A DNA stretch of 64,000 nucleotides from Gelidibacter algens (lineage in GTDB: Bacteria; Bacteroidota; Bacteroidia; Flavobacteriales; Flavobacteriaceae): the NCBI RefSeq assembly GCF_001678675.1, contig NZ_LZRN01000003.1:62001-126000 (forward strand). Reading direction: 5' to 3'. This document shows positions 1 to 9,938 of this stretch, piece after piece. The translations under genes and the position numbers were made by a program. How positions within the stretch are numbered: the first letter of the stretch is position 1; each line of letters begins with the position of its first letter. The notes under the pieces were generated by a model that made no database searches, was not told the origin of the DNA, and worked only from the letters and a program-made list of their open reading frames with translations.

Positions 1-112
1 TTTGTTAATCTAAAGTCTGACACAAAGGTCTTGCTTAAGTATTCACTTTGATGCAAGTTTTAGGGGTATTTTTTTTGAGATCTTATAAAGCACTTCTTGA
101 TGCTAATATGAT

Positions 113-337
113 TCATTCTATAATTTCATAGTCAAGATCTAATTTTCTAAAAGCTCGTAAAGCCGAACCAGAGTTTTTATCCTTCATTTCAATAACTACA
201 GCATCGCCTTCTAAGAGTATATCTGTAAGTTCATTGGATAAGGCTTCATCACTACTGGATGAAAACTCTGCAATACATTTGGATATCGCTCTTCTATCGG
301 GTCTTTGGGCATCACAAGACAATAAGTTTATTTTCAT
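113..337 (-). CDS. Small hypothetical protein (74 aa)
   Basis: I do not recognise a family. The reading frame could be opened further upstream, but that would add a run of isoleucines encoded by an ATT trinucleotide repeat. I therefore take the ATG at 337, which begins MKINLLSCDAQ. The product is small, soluble and acidic, with no signal peptide or membrane segment. Its last 20 residues (ending LDLDYEIIE) look like a folded alpha/beta end, not random translation. It lies alone on the minus strand, and the window edge hides its downstream neighbour. Existence is moderately likely; function is unknown. Confidence 0.4.
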   Translation of the reverse strand: MKINLLSCDAQRPDRRAISKCIAEFSSSSDEALSNELTDILLEGDAVVIEMKDKNSGSALRAFRKLDLDYEIIE

Positions 338-357
338 AATAATAATAATAATAATAA
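336..357. repeat. (ATA)n trinucleotide repeat
   Basis: About seven uninterrupted ATA units overlap and directly precede (on the minus strand) the start codon of the small hypothetical gene at 113-337. Slippage here would change leader length or an N-terminal isoleucine run, but not the reading frame. Confidence 0.7.
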
Positions 358-412
358 ATAGATTGATGTAAGGTACAGGAGGTGAGATCCATCTGAACGA
401 TGCTAACACCAT

Positions 413-775
413 TATTCATTTCTTGGTTGTAGTTTTACTAACTGCAAACATTCATTTTAAAGGTACTCCAAAAATTCAATTCGCTAATTTTAAAAAGCGA
501 TAAGGTTACTCTTGCAGTCATTGCACCTGATTATTTTGGAGGTCGCCAATAAAACTGGTGGTGTCCACTGTTAAACGAAGTTAGTTGATTTTTGCCGAAA
601 AGCCCATATCTAGTTATGGTCATTTTTAAAACAACACAAACATACACGTGGTTTTTTGGAAGCGAAATGAATTGAAAAATTTTTCAGTTTTTTGTCTAAC
701 AAATATTTAAATAATATAAACAAATAAAGGTAAATAGTTAGATTAAATGATTCTATCACCTTATTTTTGTCTGCT
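413..775. other. Intergenic region, no supported gene
   Basis: This 363-bp gap lies between a minus-strand hypothetical gene and the plus-strand prenyltransferase. I find no gene. A TATTTTTG sequence at 762-769 matches the flavobacterial -7 element but has no well-placed TTG. It would give an almost leaderless transcript for the prenyltransferase ATG at 776, so it is not called as a promoter. Confidence 0.5.
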
Positions 776-1627
776 ATGAAACTGACCCTAAGAGAGATTT
801 TCTTTTTATCAAGACCGAGATTCTGGATGTATGTCCTCGGAACTTTTCTTGTGGGTGTCATCGCATCTGGGAATCTGTTTTTATATGATGCTTCCACAAC
901 GCTTCTTTTAATCGCATTTGGAATATTTTTTTCTTTGCCAGCTAATGTGTTTATCTACGGTGTCAATGATATTTATGACTATCAAACCGATATCCATAAT
1001 GATAAAAAGACAAAATATGAATCGGTGTTGAAACTCGAAAAACATAGGAGCCTCTGGACGATCATTGTACTGCTCTTACTTCCTTTTGCGCCTTTACTTT
1101 TGAGTGTTAATGTGCCCACAAAGCTCGCCTTAGTAGTGTTTCTTTTTACAGGACTTTTTTATTCAGCGACGCCTATAAGAGCAAAAAGTAAACCCCCTTT
1201 AGACGTTCTTTTTTCTGCAATTATATATGTTTCTCCGGCACTCGTTGGATTTTTTATCACAGGAAATACGCATATTCAATGGCTGGCAGTGCTTGGAGGT
1301 CTTATTTGGGCCTTTGGGATGCAAACCTATTCTGCGGTACCAGATATTGAGGCTGATAAAAAAGCAGGCGTGAATACCTTGGCCATTATGCTTGGTGAGA
1401 AAAAGGCCTTATGGTTTTGCTTACTGGCCTATTTGATCTCTGCGTCTATCGGATTTTACTATGTAGGGTTTATTGCGATCCTCTTCGGAATTGTTTATAT
1501 AGTGATCGTACTACTGAGTATCTATAACAGCTCAAAACTATTTAAATACTATACCTATTTCCCCCTTATCAATGTGATCACGGGAGCAGTCCTGTTTTTC
1601 TATCTGTTTTTTAAAGAAATTCTTTAG
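776..1627 (+). CDS. UbiA-family prenyltransferase (possibly carotenoid-modifying)
   Basis: This is a polytopic inner-membrane prenyltransferase of 283 aa. Two Asp-rich motifs that bind Mg-diphosphate are visible: NDxxDxxxD at residues 64-72 and DxxxD at 190-194, in about nine hydrophobic segments. The frame could open at a TTG at 767, but ATG 776 gives the usual short cytoplasmic N-terminus. UbiA enzymes attach or rearrange prenyl chains on quinones, hemes, chlorophylls or carotenoids. The SRPRFW start and the convergent carotenoid desaturase 7 bp away suggest the lycopene elongase/hydratase branch that makes C45/C50 or hydroxylated carotenoids. That substrate assignment is inference; a quinone role is possible. 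Confidence 0.85.
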   Translation: MKLTLREIFFLSRPRFWMYVLGTFLVGVIASGNLFLYDASTTLLLIAFGIFFSLPANVFIYGVNDIYDYQTDIHNDKKTKYESVLKLEKHRSLWTIIVLLLLPFAPLLLSVNVPTKLALVVFLFTGLFYSATPIRAKSKPPLDVLFSAIIYVSPALVGFFITGNTHIQWLAVLGGLIWAFGMQTYSAVPDIEADKKAGVNTLAIMLGEKKALWFCLLAYLISASIGFYYVGFIAILFGIVYIVIVLLSIYNSSKLFKYYTYFPLINVITGAVLFFYLFFKEIL

Positions 1628-1634
1628 GAAAAAA

Positions 1635-3140
1635 TTACAGCGATTTTAAGGGCTTGGAGGTTTTAATGTTTTGAATACGTTTATAGACCAGTTCAGCCGA
1701 AATCAAACAGATAGGCATTCCAATGCCCGGACTTGTACCAGCACCAACATAATACAGGTTTTTTACCTTCTTACTGTAATTTAAGGGCCGATTCAGGGTT
1801 TGCTTTAAAGTATGCGCCAATCCTAAAGCGGTGCCTTTATAGGCGTTGTAATCTCTTCGGAAATCATCACTCCAGTAAGACCGCTCATAGACAACGTATT
1901 CTTCAATTGCCGGTAGATTTAAGTCGGTTTTCATCATATTTAAAACCTTTTGGCGGTAGCTTGCCATATCCATTTCAGAAAGCGTTAACCCTGGAGGAAT
2001 CGGCACTAGAACAAACAAATTATCAGTTCCCGGTGGCGATAAGTCTGGATCGGTTTCCGTCGGCTTACAGATATAGTAACTAGGATCTTCAGGAAGCTTT
2101 GGCGTATCAAACAGCTCTTTAAAGTTTTGCTTCCAATCACCACCAAAGCGCAGGTTGTGATGACTTAAAACATCTAATTTTCTATCTAAGCCAAGGTACA
2201 TGATAAACGCACTCGGACTCAACACAGCCTGTTCCCAATATTTTTCAGGATAGGTTTGGTTTTGCTTTTCAAGTAAATGGGTTTCTGTAAACCATAGATC
2301 GGCATTGGAGATGACGATATCCGCTTCTAAAACAGTTCCATTTTCGAGGAGAACGCCAGTTGCTTTTTTATTTTCAACTATAATTTTTGACACTGGGCTA
2401 TTGGTCATAAAATGTGTGCCATGCTTTTTATTGATGGTTACCAATGCCTTTACAATCTCATAAATGCCGCCTTTGGGGTAGTAAACGCCCATATTGAAAT
2501 CGATGGCATTCATAATATTATACATGGCCGGTGTTTTTGCAGGATCAGAACCTAAAAAGACCAAGGTATATTCCAAAATCTTTTTGACACGCTCACTTTT
2601 AAACCATTTATTGAGATAGGATTGCATGGTTTGGAACGGGTTGAGTTCAATCCCTTTTTTAATCACATCCCATTTTAAAAAATCTAATGAAAAGCCCATA
2701 TTCCGATACATAAAAGTATCCTTGGCCATTTCATATTGCTCACCAGAACGTTTGAGGTATTCTTTAATTTTAGGCGTAATCCCTGGCTCGAGCTGCTCAA
2801 AAAGTGGCAAGTCCTTCTCCAGGTCAGAATGGATATCAACAATGGGTAATTCTTTATCATTGGAAAAAAAGACACGGTAAGAAGGGGAGAGTTTTACCAA
2901 ATCTAAATGTTTGGAAATGTCTTCATCGAGCAATTTAAAATACTGCTCAAAAACATCTGGCATGAGATACCAAGAAGGGCCCATATCAAACGTATAGCCT
3001 TCAGCTTCAAAAATATTGGCACGACCACCCAATTTAGCATTTTTTTCAATGACTGTCACGTCATATCCAGACTTAGCCAACAATGCAGCTGAACCTAGAC
3101 CTCCAATTCCGGAACCGATAATAATGATTTTCTTTTTCAA
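1635..3140 (-). CDS. Phytoene desaturase family FAD oxidoreductase (CrtI/CrtD type)
   Basis: This 501-aa FAD enzyme introduces double bonds into carotenoid backbones at the membrane. The N-terminal dinucleotide motif IIGSGIGGLGSAALL is followed by an acidic strand end (VIEKNAKLGGRA) and the CrtI-type signature FDMGPSWYLMPDVFE near residue 52. The C-terminal FAD motif YYVGAGTSPGIGMP is intact. The start codon is TTG at 3140: an in-frame stop lies about 24 bp upstream, no ATG intervenes, and the next Met would delete the FAD-binding fold. The gene converges on the UbiA prenyltransferase. No phytoene synthase lies alongside, so whether it acts as CrtI or as a later desaturase such as CrtD is undecided. 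Confidence 0.88.
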   Translation of the reverse strand: MKKKIIIIGSGIGGLGSAALLAKSGYDVTVIEKNAKLGGRANIFEAEGYTFDMGPSWYLMPDVFEQYFKLLDEDISKHLDLVKLSPSYRVFFSNDKELPIVDIHSDLEKDLPLFEQLEPGITPKIKEYLKRSGEQYEMAKDTFMYRNMGFSLDFLKWDVIKKGIELNPFQTMQSYLNKWFKSERVKKILEYTLVFLGSDPAKTPAMYNIMNAIDFNMGVYYPKGGIYEIVKALVTINKKHGTHFMTNSPVSKIIVENKKATGVLLENGTVLEADIVISNADLWFTETHLLEKQNQTYPEKYWEQAVLSPSAFIMYLGLDRKLDVLSHHNLRFGGDWKQNFKELFDTPKLPEDPSYYICKPTETDPDLSPPGTDNLFVLVPIPPGLTLSEMDMASYRQKVLNMMKTDLNLPAIEEYVVYERSYWSDDFRRDYNAYKGTALGLAHTLKQTLNRPLNYSKKVKNLYYVGAGTSPGIGMPICLISAELVYKRIQNIKTSKPLKSL

Positions 3141-3443
3141 CAGTGTAAAAATAATGAAGCTTTAAGTGGTTTGAAATTTTTTAGGAAGGAATTTTAAAGA
3201 TGTTTATGAGTGATGCCATCTTAGCGCACAAAAGAAGGGCATAAACAAAGAAGAATTCAGAAAACAGCAACAAGAGCTGCTTGTTTTGTCATGATCTGTA
3301 AATTAATTTAAGGCCTGACATACGAAGCGCTCATTTTACAAATAATCTTCCTATCTTGACCCTCTCTAATTCCATTCAACAAAGGCGCTATAATTCCCTT
3401 CGGTTATAGTCCTAAAGTAAACCAAATATATTCCTAAACAATT
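3141..3443. other. Intergenic region with a small inverted repeat
   Basis: This roughly 300-bp divergent gap holds no gene. The only structure I see is the perfect inverted repeat CTATAA/TTATAG with a 10-nt loop at 3388-3409, 35 bp before the hypothetical gene at 3444. It could be an operator or a leader hairpin. Confidence 0.4.
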
Positions 3444-3767
3444 ATGAACAATAGACCTTATACCAACAATGAGATTCAAGAAAAAATTTCTGCAGCAGCC
3501 AAAAACTTGTCCGATGCTGATTTAGATAAATTATGCAAAAAGGATCATTCCAAAGTGATGTTTGATATTAACATGCCTCTTTTTTTGAGAGTTCCGGAAC
3601 ATTTTACCGATGCTGAAAAATCCGCTGCGGTGAAGGATAAAAAGGACCAAGACCGTTGGACATGGGAGTATGAATTTAAAAGAAATGGATTCATCTATGC
3701 CATAAGTACACAGTGGTACGCCAGAAATGATGAGTATGTGCAGCGATGGTTGCAAAAAGTTCAATAG
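3444..3767 (+). CDS. Hypothetical protein (107 aa)
   Basis: The family is not recognised. The protein is 107 aa, soluble and highly charged, without a signal peptide. It is rich in Lys and Asp (residues 20-35 and 55-75) and ends in an aromatic segment (WTWEYEFKRNGFIYAIS, QWYARNDEYVQRWLQ) suggesting a compact alpha/beta domain. Start ATG 3444 is the first in frame. The gene stands alone, with a possible hairpin terminator about 40 bp downstream. Codon use and composition look like the neighbours, so I think it is a real gene. Confidence 0.6.
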   Translation: MNNRPYTNNEIQEKISAAAKNLSDADLDKLCKKDHSKVMFDINMPLFLRVPEHFTDAEKSAAVKDKKDQDRWTWEYEFKRNGFIYAISTQWYARNDEYVQRWLQKVQ

Positions 3768-3809
3768 TCTACATCTATAAATTGCAGTTATATCTTTAAA
3801 CACGATAAT

Positions 3810-3832
3810 AAGCGACTTCAAAAGGGTCGCTT
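3810..3832 (+). terminator. Possible hairpin terminator
   Basis: AAGCGAC and GTCGCTT can pair over 7 bp with a 9-nt loop, 43 bp after the stop of the 107-aa gene. No T-run follows, so termination is uncertain. Confidence 0.35.
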
Positions 3833-4250
3833 CTGTATTGGAACCAACTAGTCATTTTTAATCTCTTCGTTTATTTCCCAATCAGTTACGCGAACATATT
3901 TTATAGATCCTAAAATAGGTGGTACTCTTAGGAACTATTAAATGTTGCCAGATACTATTGCATTATCACGGATCCCTCGACATCACAACGACAGAATAAA
4001 TATCATAAATCACGAAATCACAGGATATTAGCCTGGGCATTGAGTCTAAATATTTATCGCTAAAATATTAGGAGAAATTCAAAATTTTACATAATATTAT
4101 GCTATTCATTTCCCTTCTAACTTAATCATCGATTTTAATAGTGCCTTTCAAGGCTTTTCTTAATAGTTTTTTTAGTCCCCACTTTTTGTTTTATAATTCC
4201 CTAATTTTTAAATGGCACTTAGCAATAAGTATCTTCTAAAGACATGAATT
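3833..4250. other. Intergenic region, nothing recognised
   Basis: This gap of about 420 bp precedes the giant unknown gene at 4251. It is AT-rich, with no frame worth calling. A GCCTT/AAGGC mini-hairpin followed by TTTT lies near 4143-4160. I see no clear TTG-N17-19-TAnnTTTG promoter. Confidence 0.4.
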
Positions 4251-7200
4251 ATGGACAAACTTCAACTTGCCTCGCTCCTTGAGCATATCACTGGTCATTT
4301 GAAAACTTCAAATGACACACAAGCAAGTGATTTGCAAAACGCACAGAAAAGAATCGCCAATTCCTTACTTCAAAATGAAGACATTGGCGGCGAACAACTG
4401 TTCGCTAATTCTAATTTCTACAACAAGGAAAACATCACTAGTGACCGATTGAAGAGCATAGAAACCGTCGCTAAGGAATCCATTGAAGCGTCTGAAGATG
4501 ATGGTTTCCGTACATTCATTCGGACTATCCCAACAAGGACTTCGCAAATTTCAGGCAGTATCCCAGATTGGGCCAATGGCGCCAAAACTTCTGAGAACTT
4601 GGGGCCATTTATCAATTCTGAAGGCCGTTATGTTTGGGTAGATGTTTATAAAACTATTAAATTGACCACCCTATATATGGGTACAGACCCTGTGCTCTTA
4701 TTTAATTCTAAGGTCGATAGAATCTCTACTAGAAGACTAATTACTGAATATTCTATAGTTGGGGGTACGGTTTGGGTGAATGCGAAACTTTTTTCTGCAG
4801 AGGCAGCAGAAGGTTTTTTTGCTGGAATAAAAGTGACCTCTGGAAGTATTAAATTGAGTAAGGCAGCAAGCCTTGTCAATAAGAAAATTACGCTATTGCC
4901 CAATACAACCATCGAGGTCTCCTTAAAGTTGGAACAAGCTAACAGTGCCACCTCATCTGAAACGTCACTATATGGCAAGGATGCTAGAAACTGTGAGTTC
5001 AAATTGCCAGAAACCCTCCAATTTAATTGGAACGGCACCACAAAAAAAATTACATCCTTAGCAATAGGGGATTCCTTTTCAAAAATGTATGGGCAATCTC
5101 TACAATTTACCTACAATCCCGTACCCAATCCAACAATAGATTACAATTCACTATTAAAGGTGCTTGCATTTCCTTTGCAGCAAGACAAAACTGAATTTGA
5201 AGTTTCTGAAAGTAGCAGCAATTTCATTAGTCTTTCAGGTAGCGCAGCTATTAAAAAGAGCTATTGGTATTTGCCTACCGCAAAAATAGATGTGGATCAT
5301 CCTTTGGAAGCCCAAGGCAATGGCGGAATTATAGTACAATGTGACAAGGGTTTAAGAGCAGCATGGTCAAATTTGGCCAATGACGATGTCCGACTTGTAC
5401 AGCCTCTAATTGTGGGTTCCCCCGGATACCTTGGTATTTTGGATCATGCCGCAGATGGCTCCGGTACATCACAACATCCTGATTTATGGCAGGATGGACA
5501 ACATCCCCATAAGTCCTCTATTGATCTCAAGTTTTTAAAGAATACGCCCTTGTTGATGAGTAGTTCTGGTGCGGAAAATGAAGAATACATAACCACACAA
5601 TGTGATACTGATTTTAATATTGACAGACCAATAAAAGTTAATGGCGAACCTTTTGAAGTCCGCACCAAATCTTCGGTGTTAATGCTGTCGGCCTCTGAAG
5701 ATCGACGACTGGTTTACTTGTATGACGGTAATATCATTGCCGATAATATATCCAAAACAAGAGAGCAAGACCTTCCAAAACCTGTCGCCATCGCTCTTGA
5801 AAATGCGCTTTTCACCGTTTCTCAAGTCAATACTTGCCTCCTATTTGGAGAATTTGATAAAGATTGGTTAAAAGTGACGAAGGGGAACCTCTTTCTGTCT
5901 TTCGGACTCTATGGATATTTACCGACCTTGCCTGACCCTTATGTCGGAAATTTAAAATCTTGGGAACGGATATTTAGAAGTCAAGGAACATTTAACAATT
6001 CTCGCAAAAACAGTCTTAACATGCTTATCTGTGCGGTAAAGCATAGACCAGTTGATGAACTTACAGACAAGGTATCCACGTCTTTTTATTTTGGTTCTTT
6101 TGGAGCCTCATCGGTAACTGATTTAGATGATACACCCGCGGTTTCTGACGCTGACAATAACACTACTGCAAATTCAGATCCAATTAATAGTGAGGATTCC
6201 CCTTCTATAGGTGATAGTCACATCTCACGTATTTTAAGTAGAAGGACCTCAAGAGTATCACCTCTTCTCCTTAGAAAACAACCAGCTGATAGAATAGCTC
6301 TTACCAAGAAGCGAATTAAAGAACTCAACAATGACGACACCAAGACCTTATTTGCAACAGGGAAGGTCATGAGTGCCGTAAGGATTACTAAGTCCTATTT
6401 AGAAGAAATTTCAAAAACTAATAATAATTTATTGGAAAGTATTGGGATGCAACCAAATTGGGATGCAAATGTCCAATCAAATGAACCGACATTAGCTACT
6501 AACTATGACGCAAAAGTACTTGCTAAAGAAATAGCAGGTTATAATCTTGAAAACGCTTGGGATGGTATTGTGTTTGGTGGGAGACTCTCTGCAGAACCAT
6601 TCGCCTTATTGGATATCAGTAGTAATGCCAACCAGTTAGGAGTTAGTGTCGGTAGTGATATGGTCATCGTTAAAACCGGTAGAGTGACACAGGGCACAGA
6701 AGAAAATACGGCGGTTGTGCAAAATAGCTGGCCATTTGTTGTAGAAGGGATGCAAGTTAAAGTAAAAGGCCAAATGGCGCGCTCCTTTGCTTTGCCTCAA
6801 ATTGCCTGGGAGCCTGTAACCAATCTTACTCCTCCGGACAGATCTGACCCACCAGCCTCCATAAAACTCGCTATGGATCCCGAAGCTGGTCCACTTTTTT
6901 ATGAAGATGATGGAGGTGCTACCCGTATCTGGAACAATAATCAGGATTTGGTAGGTCTTGCACCAATTCCCGTGGTCAATTCGCTAGTGGACAATTTTCA
7001 GGACAACCCTCAAAATTATACTGTTTCTACTTTTACACTGCCCTTCGGATTAAAGGCCATCAGTTATATTTCTAAAAATTTCATAGAGACAGTTAAACCA
7101 GATATTAACAACCTCCGTCCTGAATTTCGAAAAAATACCGACGGAACAAATAGATATAAAGGCGGAATACAATTAAGTCTCACTTCGGGGAATTTTGGCA

Positions 7201-9902
7201 AATCTTTCTCCAATCATGTAGAGAACGACAGTCCTATGTTTCCGGGCTATATCATTCAGTTAAACAACCTTGTTGATCAACTCGGCGTAAAATCGGGAGA
7301 AAGTAATCTTGGACACCGTGTGACAGAAATTTTCAACAATGAATTTTTGGTTGGTCCCTTGACAAAATCCAATAAATTAAAAGATTCCAGAGGAGTGCCT
7401 GTTTCCCGTATGGACATTACAGGTTATGGTGCTAATATTTTTAGTGATTGGGTGAGTCCTACAGCTGCTATGGCGCAAACAAGTCAGGCAAAGTTTGATG
7501 TGATGATGGGGCGCACAGCGCATGAAGTCGTTCAGGTGAAGAGCATTCTCTATCCATGGGGGATAAGAGTAGTGCGTACCATTACCGTTTTCCGAACAGG
7601 TACTGGGCGTATTTACCGGACAGACAGTGGATGGAAAGCCGAATCGGATGGTCTTTTCGATTTTTCCTATCGCTATTTGAAAATAGGAAACGACCCTATG
7701 GATCCTGACCTCACTGATGCCGATTTTAAAACTGTGACCGCACCATTTGAAGTGCATCCAGGAACAATTAAAGGGGTATTTAATGTTAGGAATATTAAAG
7801 ACGCACCGTCTGTTAAAGAATATACAGCTTCAAATACTTTTGTAAATGGGCAAACCTATGTGGATGGTATCAAAGGCGTAGAATTCATCCAATCGGGACC
7901 AAGAGATCCGGAACCGGTGAAATGCGGTGGTGTCTATTTTGATGCCGATGTTGAAATTGAAAATCCGACGCAGGGCCATACCAACAATAGGGTGGTCTCC
8001 AAGAAAATTTTAGGTTATGTTCAGGTTGCGCCTGCCGGAAAACCGCTGACACCAAAACAATTGCAAGAGTTATTGGACCTTCAGCAAGGGAGTATTGGCG
8101 GTGATCTTGACTGCGTGATCGATGTGAACAAAAGTAATCAGCAAATGCGTATCAATCGTTTTGATGTTAATAATGCAAATGATAAAAATGGAAACCCTGT
8201 TTTTGTCGTGGCAGCGCGAGGAATGGTGGTTTTGCCAAAAGCTGGCAGTTGGTCGGTGGTGCAGCATCAAGCGGGAACGGGGGAAGTTAGCCCTATCCCT
8301 TCAGGCACTACAGTACCACTTATCCGGACAGGGACATGGATTAAGAACCAGGTTATTGATCCTTCAGTGGTCAGCAGTCAATTATTGCGGATTGCACATC
8401 CTATAGAAATCCTAAAAAATCCTTCGAACCAAACTATTAATTTCGGGTTTTTACAAACCACTGCGACCCAAAAAGCCCTCTTTTTGACCCCTTCATTTGG
8501 AAACGGCATCAAACAACTCTTGAGTAAGACACCGCCTGTATTTGCTGATGCTTATCGTTTGATGGAAGGTAATGGCATTTTTCCAAATATAGGCAATGCC
8601 ATTGACAATTTTGGTAAAGCGATGCCCATGCTAAATGGTATAGACAGCGCGGGGAACACTGTGAAGGCCTTTGTTACCAATGCCTTAAAAGATGGTGAAA
8701 CAAAAGTGCTGGAATTAATGGCGATTGAAATAGAGGAAGCAGGGGAGGCCATTGTAGATCAAGGCATGACAATGCTTCAAAAAGGTGCCAATGGTGTCAT
8801 AGACAAAGCGCTTAAATTTGATATCCCACAATTTGAAGTGCCCTTGGTGGATACTGATGCCTTAAAGATTTACATTGAATACAATACCAAGAATAAACCT
8901 TCCAGCCCGAACCCGAATCCTGTGGAGGGTAAACTGAATTTTGATGTCGATTCTTTTGCCGATAAGTTAGATGAGGCAGCTGAAACTTGGAAAAGCAGGG
9001 TAAACAACCTCGCTATGGTAGTAGATCTTGGAGAAATGAAACGCTTGTTGACCATTAAGGGGAACTTTGATGCCAAAAAAAGCAAGGAAACTGGGTATGA
9101 AGGTGCTGATCCTTCAGGAACTAATGGCTTGCCTGTACCTGAAATAGAATTCAGCGATGCACTGCAGCCTGTCATAGATATACTGGAAGTACTGGCACAA
9201 TTAAGTCAGGGCGATTATGGAGAAACCATGAAAAAAGGCCTAAAAGTCGCCATGAGCAACAGTGGTGAAATTTGGGAATACAAATTTGAAGCCACCAAAG
9301 AAATCCCGCTGGTTCGTTTTCCACCTTCAGATGAATTATACAACAGTGCGCAAACCCCCTTGAAACTGGAGGCTTCTTTGGCTTTGGGCGTGTATTTCAA
9401 TGCTGCACTAAAGGTCACTACTGATCCTACACAATTACTGCCTACCGCCGGCGCATTTCTCCAATTCAAGGGAGGTTTAAGTGTGATGTGCGTTTCTGTG
9501 GGTGTCGGATCTATTTATGCGGTAGGTTCAGTAGGTGTAAAGATTGCGGCCGATACCAAAGTAGGTCCAAATTTAGAACTGGCTTTCGCCTTCGGAATTT
9601 CAATTGTGGTGAGTTTGCCTGTGGTAGGAAATGCCAGCGTCACCTATATGATGGGCATTACAATGTACGCAGATAAAGACAAGGTCATCATTACGGCCCT
9701 GATGACGTTTAAGGGAACTGCCAATCTACTTGGTGGTATTGTGACGGTGACCATAATGATCGAAGCCAAAGGAATTATAGAACGAATAGGGAACCAAACC
9801 AATGCTTCGGCCCAGGTAACTTTTGCTTTGGATATCAGCATCTTCCTAGTCATCGATATCAGTTTTTCAAAAACTTGGGGAGAAGACAGACAAGTGGCTT
9901 AA
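4251..9902 (+). CDS. Giant protein of unknown function (1883 aa)
   Basis: I recognise no family. The protein has no Sec signal peptide or lipobox and no gliding-type C-terminal domain, so by sequence it is cytoplasmic or exported by an unusual route. Visible parts are a charged helical start (1-95) and a beta-rich N-terminal region to about residue 620. An acidic Ser/Asn/Asp linker follows (about 622-655), then a second beta-rich half with Gly, Pro and Asn turns. A helical stretch at about 1450-1540 (GNAIDNFGKAMPMLNGI, many Glu/Ala) comes next. The last 150 residues alternate hydrophobic and small residues like amphipathic beta strands (GGLSVMCVSVGVGSIYAVGS), which could be a barrel, pore or self-assembly region. 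It is followed after 36 bp by a second giant gene, probably co-transcribed. The frame is open throughout with no sign of decay. Confidence 0.75.
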   Translation: MDKLQLASLLEHITGHLKTSNDTQASDLQNAQKRIANSLLQNEDIGGEQLFANSNFYNKENITSDRLKSIETVAKESIEASEDDGFRTFIRTIPTRTSQISGSIPDWANGAKTSENLGPFINSEGRYVWVDVYKTIKLTTLYMGTDPVLLFNSKVDRISTRRLITEYSIVGGTVWVNAKLFSAEAAEGFFAGIKVTSGSIKLSKAASLVNKKITLLPNTTIEVSLKLEQANSATSSETSLYGKDARNCEFKLPETLQFNWNGTTKKITSLAIGDSFSKMYGQSLQFTYNPVPNPTIDYNSLLKVLAFPLQQDKTEFEVSESSSNFISLSGSAAIKKSYWYLPTAKIDVDHPLEAQGNGGIIVQCDKGLRAAWSNLANDDVRLVQPLIVGSPGYLGILDHAADGSGTSQHPDLWQDGQHPHKSSIDLKFLKNTPLLMSSSGAENEEYITTQCDTDFNIDRPIKVNGEPFEVRTKSSVLMLSASEDRRLVYLYDGNIIADNISKTREQDLPKPVAIALENALFTVSQVNTCLLFGEFDKDWLKVTKGNLFLSFGLYGYLPTLPDPYVGNLKSWERIFRSQGTFNNSRKNSLNMLICAVKHRPVDELTDKVSTSFYFGSFGASSVTDLDDTPAVSDADNNTTANSDPINSEDSPSIGDSHISRILSRRTSRVSPLLLRKQPADRIALTKKRIKELNNDDTKTLFATGKVMSAVRITKSYLEEISKTNNNLLESIGMQPNWDANVQSNEPTLATNYDAKVLAKEIAGYNLENAWDGIVFGGRLSAEPFALLDISSNANQLGVSVGSDMVIVKTGRVTQGTEENTAVVQNSWPFVVEGMQVKVKGQMARSFALPQIAWEPVTNLTPPDRSDPPASIKLAMDPEAGPLFYEDDGGATRIWNNNQDLVGLAPIPVVNSLVDNFQDNPQNYTVSTFTLPFGLKAISYISKNFIETVKPDINNLRPEFRKNTDGTNRYKGGIQLSLTSGNFGKSFSNHVENDSPMFPGYIIQLNNLVDQLGVKSGESNLGHRVTEIFNNEFLVGPLTKSNKLKDSRGVPVSRMDITGYGANIFSDWVSPTAAMAQTSQAKFDVMMGRTAHEVVQVKSILYPWGIRVVRTITVFRTGTGRIYRTDSGWKAESDGLFDFSYRYLKIGNDPMDPDLTDADFKTVTAPFEVHPGTIKGVFNVRNIKDAPSVKEYTASNTFVNGQTYVDGIKGVEFIQSGPRDPEPVKCGGVYFDADVEIENPTQGHTNNRVVSKKILGYVQVAPAGKPLTPKQLQELLDLQQGSIGGDLDCVIDVNKSNQQMRINRFDVNNANDKNGNPVFVVAARGMVVLPKAGSWSVVQHQAGTGEVSPIPSGTTVPLIRTGTWIKNQVIDPSVVSSQLLRIAHPIEILKNPSNQTINFGFLQTTATQKALFLTPSFGNGIKQLLSKTPPVFADAYRLMEGNGIFPNIGNAIDNFGKAMPMLNGIDSAGNTVKAFVTNALKDGETKVLELMAIEIEEAGEAIVDQGMTMLQKGANGVIDKALKFDIPQFEVPLVDTDALKIYIEYNTKNKPSSPNPNPVEGKLNFDVDSFADKLDEAAETWKSRVNNLAMVVDLGEMKRLLTIKGNFDAKKSKETGYEGADPSGTNGLPVPEIEFSDALQPVIDILEVLAQLSQGDYGETMKKGLKVAMSNSGEIWEYKFEATKEIPLVRFPPSDELYNSAQTPLKLEASLALGVYFNAALKVTTDPTQLLPTAGAFLQFKGGLSVMCVSVGVGSIYAVGSVGVKIAADTKVGPNLELAFAFGISIVVSLPVVGNASVTYMMGITMYADKDKVIITALMTFKGTANLLGGIVTVTIMIEAKGIIERIGNQTNASAQVTFALDISIFLVIDISFSKTWGEDRQVA

Positions 9903-9938
9903 GAAACGAGGCCGTAACAAATTTTAATTACTAAAGAT

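Noticed and set aside
441-552. Protein-like frame ending IAPDYFGGRQ and a stop
   Set aside because: It has no start codon after the upstream stop and only 36 codons, with no recognisable relative; it could be a decayed gene end, but this cannot be supported.
762-769. TATTTTTG as promoter of the prenyltransferase
   Set aside because: No TTG at the right distance, and it would give an almost leaderless message.
610-897. Minus-strand 95-codon frame over the prenyltransferase start
   Set aside because: It overlaps the well-supported UbiA gene and has no recognisable content.
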